Shown: positions 8,736 to 17,092 of the stretch, in pieces
How positions within the stretch are numbered: the stretch's first letter is position 1
Layout: each line of letters starts with the position of its first letter
NCBI GenBank assembly: GCA_937901895.1
Contig: CALGTD010000202.1
Coordinates: 1 to 64,000 of the forward strand
Reading direction: 5' to 3'
Source of the DNA: an uncultured Spartobacteria bacterium
Lineage (GTDB): Bacteria; Verrucomicrobiota; Verrucomicrobiia; Chthoniobacterales; JAATET01
Length of the DNA stretch: 64,000 nt
Translations under genes and position numbers: made by a program
The notes under the pieces: generated by a model
Seen by the model: only the letters and a program-made list of their open reading frames with translations
Database searches by the model: none
Told to the model about the DNA's origin: nothing

Positions 8736-9467
8736 ATGTATTTCGAATACAGATTTCAACTTCCGGACGGCCAACGTATGAATACTCATACATCCGGGCG
8801 AAAGTTGTTGAGTTGGCTGCGGGATCAATTGCCACCAGCGGAGCGATTTGATCTGGAAATATTCAACCGAACGGAAGAAGGACCGATTGACGGGCTCGCA
8901 CCAGTCCGAATCGGTGGGACGTTCCGAGAAATTGTCATCTACGGGGTCGGTGAAGCTGGCGTCTCATTACTTCAGGATAACGTCGAGAAAATCAGCCGGC
9001 TGCTGACCAAGCACTTCGGCGGATGTCCCGGTGAGCGCCGGCGAATGGATAGCTGCGCGATTCACGAGCGCGAGGATATGCTGTCGTATCTACTCCCGAT
9101 TTGCGTTTTTCAGCGCAACAACTTCGACAGTTACCGCGAGGCGTTTCAGCAATCCCGATTCGCCGATCCGCTTATCCTTAACAAACTGCGGCAAACCATT
9201 CTCTCGGGAATTCAACGCCAGGCTCTAATGCTTCAGAGCGATACGCCGGAGTTTGAGATTTACAACCTTTCGGTTGAACGGCTCACCCCGATCGAAGTGA
9301 AAAACGGGCGGTTTAATCTCTGCGCGAAAGCCAGGTTCGTCGCTCCGGTTTATATGAAAGGCCCGTGGCATGTCGGCCACCTTTGCAGCCGTGGCTTCGG
9401 CCAGATCTTCCTCGAGCGTAAACATCGCACCAAAGTCCCTGAAAACACGGAGGAGGTGAGGGGATGA
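8736..9467 (+). CDS. csf5: Csf5, Cas6-like crRNA endoribonuclease of type IV-A
   Basis: This 243-residue protein is the first gene of the csf5-csf1-csf2-csf3 operon. It has the features of a RAMP-fold Cas6 protein: an N-terminal beta-strand start (MYFEYRFQLPDG), a central helical region, and a C-terminal strand-rich half ending in a Gly-containing segment, GHLCSRGFGQIFLER, which resembles the glycine-rich loop of Cas6/RAMP proteins. Known Csf5 cleaves the pre-crRNA at the base of the repeat hairpin. The array here has a 7-bp stem followed by 8 nt, fitting that activity. The start at 8736 is chosen because upstream residues run into the csf4 promoter. Its stop overlaps the csf1 start. The assignment relies partly on gene order. 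Confidence 0.75.
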   Translation: MYFEYRFQLPDGQRMNTHTSGRKLLSWLRDQLPPAERFDLEIFNRTEEGPIDGLAPVRIGGTFREIVIYGVGEAGVSLLQDNVEKISRLLTKHFGGCPGERRRMDSCAIHEREDMLSYLLPICVFQRNNFDSYREAFQQSRFADPLILNKLRQTILSGIQRQALMLQSDTPEFEIYNLSVERLTPIEVKNGRFNLCAKARFVAPVYMKGPWHVGHLCSRGFGQIFLERKHRTKVPENTEEVRG

Positions 9468-10213
9468 TGACGGCTGGAACGAAGATTCTTCGCGCGCCAG
9501 AATTGACGGTAAAGGCGCTTGGTCTAAAGCCCGATGGAGCGCCAGCGCTCGAGCCTCATACCTGCACGTTCTGCGGCGAACCGATCGCTGTCGGTGCTCT
9601 TTGCGGGAAACTCGAGGTCGGCGCGACCTTCATGGATGACGCGTATTTGACGTCCCGTGAAAAACCCGGCTGGTTGTGCGGCTTCTGCCTCGCCCTGAAG
9701 CCCAAGCGCTTCATGGATAACACGCAACAGGCGTTCATTACGAGCTCGGCGGTATTTAAGTTCGGCAGGACGGAGAACCGCAAATGGCTCCTCGAGAACC
9801 TTCCGGAGCCTCCGTTTGTGATCGTGAGCAGCGACACCAATTCGCAGCACATGATTTGGAAGACGCCCGTCAGTCGATCCAGGGACGTCCTGTATCTTCG
9901 CATCGGCTGGCGAATGTTTCCGATTCGAATGCCCATCGTTCGGCATCTCGTAATGCAAATGCCCTCGATTCAGCAAAGGGTCGAGTCATCCGCCCGAAAA
10001 CGTGGAAAATCGACGCTGTATCATCCCTTCCTTTCAGCGGAACCGTTTGTCGCCGATATGAACTTCGGCAGGATTAAAACCAACGTCCTGGCCGTCTTAA
10101 ATGAAGAGGAACGGGCCTTTCTCAACGAGTTTGGCCCCGGAGAGGTCTGGGCAGCGTGCGTGTTGCTAAGCCCCAAGAAAGCTGTCGAGCCAGAAACTAT
10201 CAACATCCAGTAA
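9464..10213 (+). CDS. csf1: Csf1, zinc-finger Cas8-like subunit of the type IV-A effector
   Basis: The 249-residue protein has a split zinc-binding motif near its N-terminus: Cys34-x2-Cys37 followed by Cys47, and Cys72-x2-Cys75 in LCGFC. This is the hallmark of Csf1, the small Cas8-like subunit of type IV systems. In the effector it sits near the crRNA 5' handle and is thought to take part in PAM recognition. The gene overlaps the csf5 stop by four bases and is followed by csf2 after 8 bp, so it is translated as part of one operon. The rest of the protein is basic and strand-rich, without other motifs I recognise. Confidence 0.82.
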   Translation: MMTAGTKILRAPELTVKALGLKPDGAPALEPHTCTFCGEPIAVGALCGKLEVGATFMDDAYLTSREKPGWLCGFCLALKPKRFMDNTQQAFITSSAVFKFGRTENRKWLLENLPEPPFVIVSSDTNSQHMIWKTPVSRSRDVLYLRIGWRMFPIRMPIVRHLVMQMPSIQQRVESSARKRGKSTLYHPFLSAEPFVADMNFGRIKTNVLAVLNEEERAFLNEFGPGEVWAACVLLSPKKAVEPETINIQ

Positions 10214-10221
10214 AACCCACC

Positions 10222-11337
10222 ATGAAAGTTAATATTCAAGGAACCCTGACCCTTACCAGCCCCTTGCACGTTGCTGCGCCGGGGGATGCCGTTTGCCAGT
10301 TTCCGACCGATCGCGCGCCTTCGAGGTTTCGTTTCGGCGGGATTCAAGACCCCAATCGCGAATGTCCGGCCGTTAGAACCATGTTTACCCGCAAGCCGAT
10401 CCCGGCTGACGAGCTGGTGGAGAGCAATGGCGACAGCAAGCCACTTCCATTCGTGGAGCTGCCGTTTATTCCGGCCAATTCGATTCGCGGTCGCCTCCGC
10501 CGGTTCGCGGCCGATGAAATCTTTCAGGCGATCATTCTTCAGGAAAAGAAGATCACTCTCGGAACGCTGCGGGGATTGCTCTGCGGCGCGGTCACAGGCC
10601 AGCCGGCCGGCACGTGCAGTGTTGAAGATCGATTGGCCTCGGCGAAACATTTCTACCTCGGGCTTTTCGGAGGAGGTCCGCGCCTGATCCAGTCGAGCCT
10701 GTCCGTCTGCGACTCTTATCCTCTGATTGAGGAAGCGGCCGGCGTCGTGCCACATAACCTCCCACTTCACCCGATCAGGGCCCGCGACATCACGCAGGCC
10801 CGCTACTATCGCAAGCTCGAAGACCTCGCCGATTACATTCGGAACGGCTCGGACAAGGTCGTCGACAACTTCTATGCGGCCGCCAGTGAATATCTAGCGG
10901 GGCTCGAAGGTGAGCAGTCGAAACGCGCCGCAGAACGCGCCGAAAAGCCCGCCGGCGAGAAGACCAAGAAGACGGGACTGAAATTCTTCGGTGCGATCGA
11001 AATGGTCATCCCCGGCGTGCCATTCAGCTTTGATCTCAGCGTGGATACGGAATTCATCGGCCTTTCCGGTCTCGGGCTCCTGATCCAGTCGATCTCGACC
11101 TTCACAAAGACCCAGGGCCTCGGCGGTCTATCCCGCGTCGGATTCGGGCGATTTGATGCCGATCTGAATCTCATAGCAAACGGGGAGCTGCCTGCGCCAC
11201 TCATCAAGAACGTCAACGGAGTGAACACCCTACAGGAAACGGGCAACAGCCTCGTCGAGGAAGCTCTTCAGGCGTGGGCGGAGGTTGCCGGCACTCTCGA
11301 TGTCAACGAACTCGAGCATCTCTTCCGCCTCGAGTAA
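10222..11337 (+). CDS. csf2: Csf2, Cas7-type backbone subunit of the type IV-A effector
   Basis: This 371-residue RAMP protein matches the Cas7 pattern: an N-terminal strand MKVNIQGTLTLTSPLHVAA, an FIPANSIRGRLRR segment of the kind found in Cas7/Csm3 RAMPs, and a C-terminal glycine-rich stretch GLGGLSRVGFGRF. In type IV-A complexes several Csf2 copies form the filament along the crRNA spacer. The start at 10222 leaves an 8-bp gap after csf1; an earlier in-frame ATG at 10156 would overlap csf1 by 58 bp and lacks RAMP character. csf3 follows six bases after the stop. Confidence 0.85.
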   Translation: MKVNIQGTLTLTSPLHVAAPGDAVCQFPTDRAPSRFRFGGIQDPNRECPAVRTMFTRKPIPADELVESNGDSKPLPFVELPFIPANSIRGRLRRFAADEIFQAIILQEKKITLGTLRGLLCGAVTGQPAGTCSVEDRLASAKHFYLGLFGGGPRLIQSSLSVCDSYPLIEEAAGVVPHNLPLHPIRARDITQARYYRKLEDLADYIRNGSDKVVDNFYAAASEYLAGLEGEQSKRAAERAEKPAGEKTKKTGLKFFGAIEMVIPGVPFSFDLSVDTEFIGLSGLGLLIQSISTFTKTQGLGGLSRVGFGRFDADLNLIANGELPAPLIKNVNGVNTLQETGNSLVEEALQAWAEVAGTLDVNELEHLFRLE

Positions 11338-11343
11338 CCCGCG

Positions 11344-12051
11344 ATGAAACCGTTTACCGTAACCTGGCGGCTTTCTTCGCCGCTGTGCCTCGCACCGTAT
11401 CCGATCCATCTGGACGGGCTGCTGGCGTGGGCGGCCGTCGATCTCCGCCGGCGCTCGGAGTTTCCCGGCAATTACCTCGAGGCAAAAGATGATCTGCCGT
11501 TGGAAAAGGTGAGTGGGGAGGATGGAGCAACGGTGTGGAAGGCGAGCTGCCTTTATGGCACCCCCGCCCTCGAACCGGAACTTCGTCTCATGATCCGGCG
11601 GACCGATGAATTCACGTTCGCCACGTGGAGAGGGAAGCTCTTCGACAGCCGGCTCTCCGTGATTACCCTCGGAACCGGTCAGTTCCGGAACTATAGCCTC
11701 CGACAAGCCGTCCAGTGGTTTCCGGAGCTCCGAGCACACGGCGTCGGCGATATCGATCTCGTGAAAAACCTCCTTGGCCGGCTTTCGTTTCTAGGGCGCC
11801 TGACTCGCAACGGTTTCGGCCGCATCGCGTCGTTCGAGCTCGTCGAGGATCCTGAGGCCGCAACCCTGTGGCGCCGGCGAAACCTCCCGGAAAGCCTCTC
11901 GGAGTTTGCCACTGATGGTCATGCTCAAGGGGTCGGGTGCATATCGTCGCCATATTGGGACCGCGCCGCGTGGACCAACATCCTCGAGTGGCGCAAGCCC
12001 GTGGATTTTCCAGCTCCCGCGAACCAGGGGCAATCAGCGGTTCCTACGTAA
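11344..12051 (+). CDS. csf3: Csf3, Cas5-type subunit of the type IV-A effector
   Basis: The 235-residue protein begins with a RAMP strand (MKPFTVTWRLSSPLCL) and has a glycine-rich loop LGRLTRNGFGRIASFEL at ~155-172, the signature of Cas5-like RAMPs. Csf3 caps the crRNA 5' handle in the effector. It is the last gene of the operon, and the CRISPR array begins 135 bp downstream on the same strand. No cas1, cas2 or cas10 gene is present nearby, as is usual for type IV-A. Confidence 0.82.
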   Translation: MKPFTVTWRLSSPLCLAPYPIHLDGLLAWAAVDLRRRSEFPGNYLEAKDDLPLEKVSGEDGATVWKASCLYGTPALEPELRLMIRRTDEFTFATWRGKLFDSRLSVITLGTGQFRNYSLRQAVQWFPELRAHGVGDIDLVKNLLGRLSFLGRLTRNGFGRIASFELVEDPEAATLWRRRNLPESLSEFATDGHAQGVGCISSPYWDRAAWTNILEWRKPVDFPAPANQGQSAVPT

Positions 12052-12186
12052 GATCGCGCGCTGTTCGTGAAGCTGTAGGCTTAAAGGGCAGACGGTCCAC
12101 CGAGCCACTGCCATGCAACCCTTTCAATGGGGTTCGCGAAATCGCTCTCTGAAATACTGGTCGCTCAAAGATTTACATACATCACC
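12052..12186 (+). promoter_or_regulatory. Putative CRISPR leader
   Basis: This 135-bp non-coding stretch lies between csf3 and the first repeat. The repeats next to it are identical, while those at the far end are degenerate, which places the leader on this side. No clear promoter was recognised, so the array may be read through from the csf operon. Confidence 0.5.
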
Positions 12187-12712
12187 GTCGCAACTGGCGG
12201 GGATCTTTCCCTGCTTTGGAACCGCGTCAATGTAGGAGGACGATGACGATGATAATGTCGCAACTGGCGGGGATCTTTCCCTGCTTTGGAACGTGCAGCC
12301 CTTCGCGGGCGGCGTATTCGCGAGCGGTCGCAACTGGCGGGGATCTTTCCCTGCTTTGGAACGTGCGATCGTGCAGCTCGCGGAGGACTTCGAGGGTCGC
12401 AACTGGCGGGGATCTTTCCCTGCTTTGGAACACGCGGAAGCGGAAGGAAAGCGGGTAGTGGTTCAGTCGCAACTGGCGGGGATCTTTCCCTGCTTTGGAA
12501 CCTTAAAGCCACGAGCCATCATCCATATGGCTATCGTCGCAACTGGCGGGGATCTTTCCCTGCTTTGGAACAGCTGCGGCATGCGCAGCAACTCGACCGC
12601 TGGAAGTCGCAACTGGCGGGGAATCTTCCCTGCTTTGAAAGCTGTGGGGGATCGCCTCAAATGCAACAACGAGGGTCGCATCTAGCAGGGGAATATTTCC
12701 CTGCCTTGAAAT
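12187..12712 (+). CRISPR. Type IV-A CRISPR array, 8 repeats and 7 spacers
   Basis: Six identical 36-bp repeats start at 12187, 12257, 12327, 12396, 12466 and 12536. A variant copy starts at 12606 and a strongly diverged one at 12675 (about 38 bp). The spacers are 33-34 bp. The repeat begins GTCGCAACTG and then forms a 7-bp stem (GCGGGGA with TCCCTGC, one G-U pair) closed by a TCTT loop. Exactly 8 nt, TTTGGAAC, remain after the stem. Cleavage at the stem base by a Cas6-type enzyme would give an 8-nt 5' handle, so transcription is left to right. No spacer match was found by eye inside this window. Confidence 0.95.
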
Positions 12713-13168
12713 AGCTGCCCGAGATTCACTGGGGCATTGTTCGACCAAACAGTTTGCGGGGAAATCCTGCGTGGGAACATCGACCAGAATGAATCGCCAG
12801 CAGCACAAATTGCATTTTGCGGGTTACGTCGTCATCCGGCGCATAGGTCGCTACTCAGTAACGCGCTGGACGGCATGAGGCGAAACGAGATTTCAATAGA
12901 TGGACCTCTTTCCCGAAGTTGACTGCCAGTTCACAAAAGCGTAAAAAACGGCATGCCCAATTTACAGGTTTCTCGTAGAAACCAGCTGTAACCCCTTGCC
13001 TGATAACTTCATACAACATTGGTCATGTATAATGGAGATCGGTATTTCAGAGTGATCGGGCGAGATACGGCAGCTTATGGTCTGGGGGCGGTCGCGGCAG
13101 TGTCCATAGATGCGAGTCCCCTGGGTGTGTGAAAAAAAATGTGAACAAGAGCCACTGGGAGCAACTGC
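12713..13168. other. 456-bp stretch without a recognisable gene
   Basis: Nothing coding could be supported between the array and the frameshifted nuclease gene. A TATAAT hexamer occurs at 13028-13033 on the plus strand, without a matching -35 box at normal distance. A run of A residues (about 13132-13139) precedes the downstream gene. The segment is less GC-rich than the surroundings, which fits an insertion boundary or decayed DNA. Confidence 0.4.
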
Positions 13169-13655
13169 TTGTTCGTGAGTGACCAGACGCTCGCCGTCGA
13201 AACGGATGAACGTCAGGCGCGCCACTTCTTCAGCCTAGGTCTGAGACGAGACCAGATCGGAGGACGCTTAGGCGCTGCGGTTCGGAAGGGTCGGGATCAG
13301 GGCGAAACCCCAAATCAATGGGAGCACTACGTGCTCCAAGAAAACGGGGCTCAGATTCCTGTCGGCGCGCTCATTGCGCGGGAGTTCATAGATGACGGAG
13401 CTGAATTCGCCTTCTTTACTGAGATGTGGCACGGCGTTGTCTTCATCGGGCCGGATCTGGTTTGTGTTGATCCGCCGCCTCGCGTTAAAGATTTTTATTA
13501 CGACCATGAAGACCGCGCTCGGCGGATTACGCGGCCTTCCCGATGTTATTGGTTTTTTCCCTGATGGTCGCATCCGATTGCATGAAGCCAAAAATGCCGG
13601 CGCCAAGGACAGACTTCAGGCGGGGCAGCACGCATTCGCGAACATGGCTCGTTGA
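13169..13655 (+). pseudogene. VRR-NUC-domain nuclease gene interrupted by a frameshift
   Basis: The upstream frame (13169-13564, 131 residues) ends in an unnatural-looking basic tail. A second frame (ending at TGA 13653-13655) continues with GLRGLPDVIGFF, then LHEAKNAGAKDRLQ and GQHAFANMAR. The order PD, then E-x-K, then Q fits the VRR-NUC nuclease fold (Fan1-like and phage nucleases), where these residues bind metal. The two frames overlap for about 170 bp, and the shift must lie near 13490-13520. It could be a real one-base mutation, a sequencing error or programmed frameshifting. The start codon is uncertain (TTG at 13169 or GTG at 13175). The 3' end overlaps the convergent ChW-protein gene. 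Confidence 0.55.
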
Positions 13656-14388
13656 CGGTTATTCCCTGAGAATATGAAGCCAGGGAGTCATTAAGGTCCT
13701 TGATAAGCGCGTCGTCGGAAATAATAGAGTTGTCCCCTGCGACGAGTTGGATCGCCTCCAATCTTCGTGATTCACCAACCGTTCCAAGAACCGTGCCATT
13801 CTCGATTCGAACAATACTCCCCCACCCACTTTCCTGGAGATGAACCCGCCCATAGAATGAGGTGCCTTTTGGAATGCCTTGCGGGAATCGAAATTCGATT
13901 GCCTCTAATCGCGCGGTATTGCCGGAGCTATAATGATGTTTATCTGCCGGCACCCAGTCCAGCCATCCATGGTTCTGAAAATGGCAACGGTATTCTACAG
14001 GGAAATTAAACCCGAATACCGTGAACGCATCGGTTTTCATCGCTAAACCGACGGTCCCTGCCACGTCTCCTTGTCGGCCCCAAGACCATCCGAGATTGAA
14101 GATCGGGGGCTTCAGAAACAGCGCGTATCTATACCTGAGGGGTCGACTGTGGACATGCGGCAGATTATCAAGTGAGAAACTGGCAGGACAACAACAAATT
14201 CGCGGCGAGGTAACATGGCGGCAAATACTGTGCCTGGCGATCACGAATAGTGCATGATTACCAGAGGGGGACGGATCATGAAAAAGCTGCCGATAATAAC
14301 AACAAACGTATGTAACAGCCACGTAGACAGGGAGAAAAGGTAGAGTATTAGCAGCATCGCACCAACGCAGAATAGCACGGATGCACAA
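13546..14388 (-). CDS. ChW-repeat (clostridial hydrophobic W) protein
   Basis: The reading frame of 280 residues contains three consecutive ChW-type repeats at about residues 87-220. Each has a conserved GW pair followed by a glycine turn and an R-x-EA-x-x-hydrophobic motif, for example FQNHGWLDWV, then RLEAIEFRF, then VHLQESGWGS and RRLEAIQL. Such repeats are known mainly from secreted or surface proteins of clostridia and are thought to bind surfaces or carbohydrates. The first ~85 residues (Cys- and aromatic-rich) do not look like a normal N-terminus, so the true start may lie further downstream or upstream in another frame. The 3' end overlaps the opposite-strand nuclease gene by 110 bp. 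Confidence 0.5.
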   Translation of the reverse strand: MCIRAILRWCDAANTLPFLPVYVAVTYVCCYYRQLFHDPSPSGNHALFVIARHSICRHVTSPRICCCPASFSLDNLPHVHSRPLRYRYALFLKPPIFNLGWSWGRQGDVAGTVGLAMKTDAFTVFGFNFPVEYRCHFQNHGWLDWVPADKHHYSSGNTARLEAIEFRFPQGIPKGTSFYGRVHLQESGWGSIVRIENGTVLGTVGESRRLEAIQLVAGDNSIISDDALIKDLNDSLASYSQGITVNEPCSRMRAAPPEVCPWRRHFWLHAIGCDHQGKNQ

Positions 14389-14472
14389 TCGCTCGAAAAC
14401 AGTTCGGCGGACGACGGTAAAGTCGAATAGAGATCGTGCTGAGGGTGCAGGAGGTGGGAAGAGGGCGTCTGA

Positions 14473-15420
14473 TCAACAGCTGTCCGCGTCTTGCAGAAGG
14501 TCCGGGGCCACAATCATTCCGAAAACATTCGTCGCATTCTCTTCGATCCAGAACCTCGCCGGATCCCGGAGCCAAGCATCGATTGCAAAGTCCGCGGCCT
14601 CGCGGAGCTCGTGAATCGTCGCTGACGGTGCTTGGTCTCTCATGATTGCGTAGATGATAGCGGAGGTCCTGGCTTTCCTCCCCTCGCCTCGTTCGGCGAA
14701 GACTTTGAGTCCGTTGGCATCGAGCACCTCGGCACCCTCCTCCGCCCAGGCGAGAAGGTCGATGTTTCGCGTTAACGGGGAAAGCTCGGATGATGGATTA
14801 TTGAGCACAAGGTTCGCGATGGCCGCCTTGGATTCGGGTTCGTCCATCAAAACCCCCTGTTTAAGGTATCCCATTTGCTCGCGGAGCTCCCCGTTGTGAA
14901 GGCCGGCGACAGTGGCTCGCAAAGACCATGCACCGGGAATCTTCAATAGAGTTGCCGCCTCCAGCAGAGGGTCGGTCATCCGGGACTGAAGTCCAACGAT
15001 CGATAGGGCAAGTTTGATCAGTTCTGGGTCTCCGGGGAGTGTAGCGATGGGAGGTTCAGATCCGAGAAACCTCACCGCCTCCAACATGCGCTGTGCTCGA
15101 ATCGAACCCAACTCAGCGGCCTCTTTTACCAGTTCCTCAATCATGGGATCGCGAGGGTCGAGGCCCTGAGCGATTACCACGGAAACATCAGGGAGCTCGG
15201 AGGCATGTTGTTTCCTTAGCGCCAGCAACAAGTCCGGGGCGCTGGAAAAATGCCAGGCGAGAATCCCGACAAGGAACAATGCCTCAAGAGAGCCCTTATC
15301 GGCCTGCTTCTTGAGGTCAGCAAAAGCAGGTTGGCCGATTTCCGCCCAGAGATTCAGGGCGAGTCGCCCGTGGGGATGTCTGTGGAAGGGTGATCCCTGC
15401 GGCCGGCTGCCAACATTCAT
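14473..15420 (-). CDS. Hypothetical helical-repeat protein
   Basis: A 315-residue protein of unknown function. It is rich in Leu, Ala and Glu, and several segments have the spacing of helix-turn-helix repeats such as Sel1/TPR, for example LKKQADKGSLEALFLVGILAW and VKEAAELGSIRAQRMLEAV. Those Ala/Gly positions resemble Sel1-like repeats, which mediate protein-protein contacts. No signal peptide or catalytic motif is visible. It follows the DNA methyltransferase gene after a 69-bp gap in the same direction and may be co-transcribed with it. Confidence 0.55.
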   Translation of the reverse strand: MNVGSRPQGSPFHRHPHGRLALNLWAEIGQPAFADLKKQADKGSLEALFLVGILAWHFSSAPDLLLALRKQHASELPDVSVVIAQGLDPRDPMIEELVKEAAELGSIRAQRMLEAVRFLGSEPPIATLPGDPELIKLALSIVGLQSRMTDPLLEAATLLKIPGAWSLRATVAGLHNGELREQMGYLKQGVLMDEPESKAAIANLVLNNPSSELSPLTRNIDLLAWAEEGAEVLDANGLKVFAERGEGRKARTSAIIYAIMRDQAPSATIHELREAADFAIDAWLRDPARFWIEENATNVFGMIVAPDLLQDADSC

Positions 15421-15489
15421 GCGTTCGGAGAGGGGGGGAAAACCATTGCCGGAGATTATCGTTTAACCGCTCCTCCGTCCAATGCCGGC

Positions 15490-16662
15490 TCAGCGGCCAA
15501 GAGAGCCGGCGAGATAAGTCAGCGATTTATCGTTGATGATGAAGTTCCGTCCTAGTTCCTCGCATACTTCCCGCACCGTGCATGAACCTCCAAAGCAGTC
15601 CCACACCGTGTCACCGGGATCGGTCAGCAGTTTGATCAAAAAGCTCGGCAGTTCTTTTGGAAAGGTCGCGGGATGAACAGGCAGATGGTGTTGCCGGCAG
15701 AAGCGGTGATAGCGGGAGTTCGATGTAGCGGAGGCGGCGCGGATGATGTTCGACGGGATCGAGCCTCCATTGTCACGCGCGAAACCAACTTTCGCGGTGC
15801 CGTGCCCCGAGGGTCTTGCCCTACGCCGCTCCCCTCCCCTCCCGATTGTTCTTCTCATGTAGTCGGAATAGGGCAGCAGCACATTCCGCTGGTTCACCTT
15901 GGGATGCGGAGTCTTCGACATCCATAGGACATTCTCGAACGCTGATTTGAGACGCACTCGCTTGATGGTGGTCCAGTGGCCAGACACCATTTTGGCGGGG
16001 TTCCACCAAATCAGTCGCTGGCATAGGTGAAGCTTGAGATCATCGACCATGCGGAGAAGCACCCGTTCGATGTAGAGACTTTCGGTTGGAACACCCGGTG
16101 CGCTTTGCATCGGCATCAAGTTCAGGCAGAGCGAGCCGCTGTCTTTGAGCTTCGTCGCCGCAGTTTTGAGATTATCGAGCAACCATTCTACATAAACATC
16201 CCCAACGAGGTTTCCATATTCCCGTGGATTGAGCAGCGGGTATGGCGGTGAGGTGATCAGCAAATCAACAGACTCCTCGGCAATGACGCCGGCGGCGCTT
16301 TTCGCGTCAGCCCAAAGAACCGTCCCGTCATCGGACTCGTAAACCACGACGACAACTCCTGGGCGGCAGTTCAATAGCCTGTCGTGTCCGTTGTCTGTGA
16401 GCGCCCAGACCCCATGATCGATGCTTTGAACGAGACCGTGAAGCTTCGCTGTCTCTTTTACCCAGCGCACTCGCCGCGGGAAGAGACGAAACCGATTCCG
16501 AGATTGCGGATCGTTGAATGCCGAGGCGACCTCCGGCGGCAGTCCAAATCGCTCCGCGAGCTCGTCGACCACATCACGCGCCTTTTTCGGGCCGGCGCTC
16601 AGAATATCGATGAGCGGAAGGAGCAGCTGAGAATGCGATGGAATCTCGGTGAACGTATCCAC
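15490..16662 (-). CDS. Orphan DNA methyltransferase with N-terminal Mrr-type winged helix
   Basis: The 390-residue protein carries the amino-methyltransferase motif TSPPY at ~138-142 (motif IV, N4-cytosine/N6-adenine class) before the AdoMet-binding motif DCFGGSCT near residue 362. That order is the beta class of DNA methyltransferases. Residues 10-95 resemble the winged-helix domain found at the N-terminus of Mrr restriction proteins (LLPLIDILSAGPKKARDVV and the WVKETAKLHGL helix). No partner endonuclease is nearby, so it probably marks the plasmid to evade restriction or acts in regulation. The start is a GTG at 16662 with TATCTC five bases upstream, matching the leaderless pattern seen elsewhere in the window. 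Confidence 0.85.
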   Translation of the reverse strand: MDTFTEIPSHSQLLLPLIDILSAGPKKARDVVDELAERFGLPPEVASAFNDPQSRNRFRLFPRRVRWVKETAKLHGLVQSIDHGVWALTDNGHDRLLNCRPGVVVVVYESDDGTVLWADAKSAAGVIAEESVDLLITSPPYPLLNPREYGNLVGDVYVEWLLDNLKTAATKLKDSGSLCLNLMPMQSAPGVPTESLYIERVLLRMVDDLKLHLCQRLIWWNPAKMVSGHWTTIKRVRLKSAFENVLWMSKTPHPKVNQRNVLLPYSDYMRRTIGRGGERRRARPSGHGTAKVGFARDNGGSIPSNIIRAASATSNSRYHRFCRQHHLPVHPATFPKELPSFLIKLLTDPGDTVWDCFGGSCTVREVCEELGRNFIINDKSLTYLAGSLGR

Positions 16663-16689
16663 ATGACGAGATACGCTGGTTCCCCTCCC

Positions 16690-17088
16690 CTACCCCCATT
16701 GGCAGTATTGTATTCCTGGTTCTGGAGCCGTTGTGCTCGAGAAGCGAGGGAACCGCAAAAGTGCTTCGTGCTGATTCCAAGGAGTGAATGAACAAGTCGA
16801 CGAATCGTATGACAGCGTGCCACCTCTGGCGAAGGTCACATTGCAACCGTAAGCGGGATCCTCGCGATCGGAATGCGACCAGAGGAGGCATTCCACTTGG
16901 GTCCATGCCCGCGCAAAACGCTCGATGAAATTATTGGGCGAGCTCGGCTGCATCGTGCCATCGGCGGCAATAATAATTTCGAGAAACACCGATGGTGTGA
17001 CGGTAAGGCGAAGCACTGAGGACGAAGTCGTAAAGCGAAGCGCGTCGTTGAGGAGTTCTGATATGAGGGGCGAGAGGGGCGCGGCCAT
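16690..17088 (-). CDS. Hypothetical protein in the recombinase-ScpB operon
   Basis: A 132-residue protein without a recognised family. The N-terminal ~60 residues (ISELLNDALRF followed by a LRLTVTPSVFLEIIIA strand) suggest an alpha/beta fold; the C-terminal half is Ser/Thr- and aromatic-rich. The ATG at 17088 lies four bases after the scpB-like stop, so it is almost certainly translated in the same operon. Nothing in the sequence points to a catalytic role. Confidence 0.5.
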   Translation of the reverse strand: MAAPLSPLISELLNDALRFTTSSSVLRLTVTPSVFLEIIIAADGTMQPSSPNNFIERFARAWTQVECLLWSHSDREDPAYGCNVTFARGGTLSYDSSTCSFTPWNQHEALLRFPRFSSTTAPEPGIQYCQWG

Positions 17089-17092
17089 CGAG

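Noticed and set aside
8736..12051. Type III (Csm/Cmr) CRISPR because of RAMP proteins
   Set aside because: No Cas10 or Cas11 is present, and the DinG helicase with a zinc-finger Csf1 identifies type IV-A.
12187..12712. Several open reading frames of 80-142 codons across the CRISPR array
   Set aside because: They translate the repeats (for example VPKQGKIPASCD in several frames) and have no independent coding signal.
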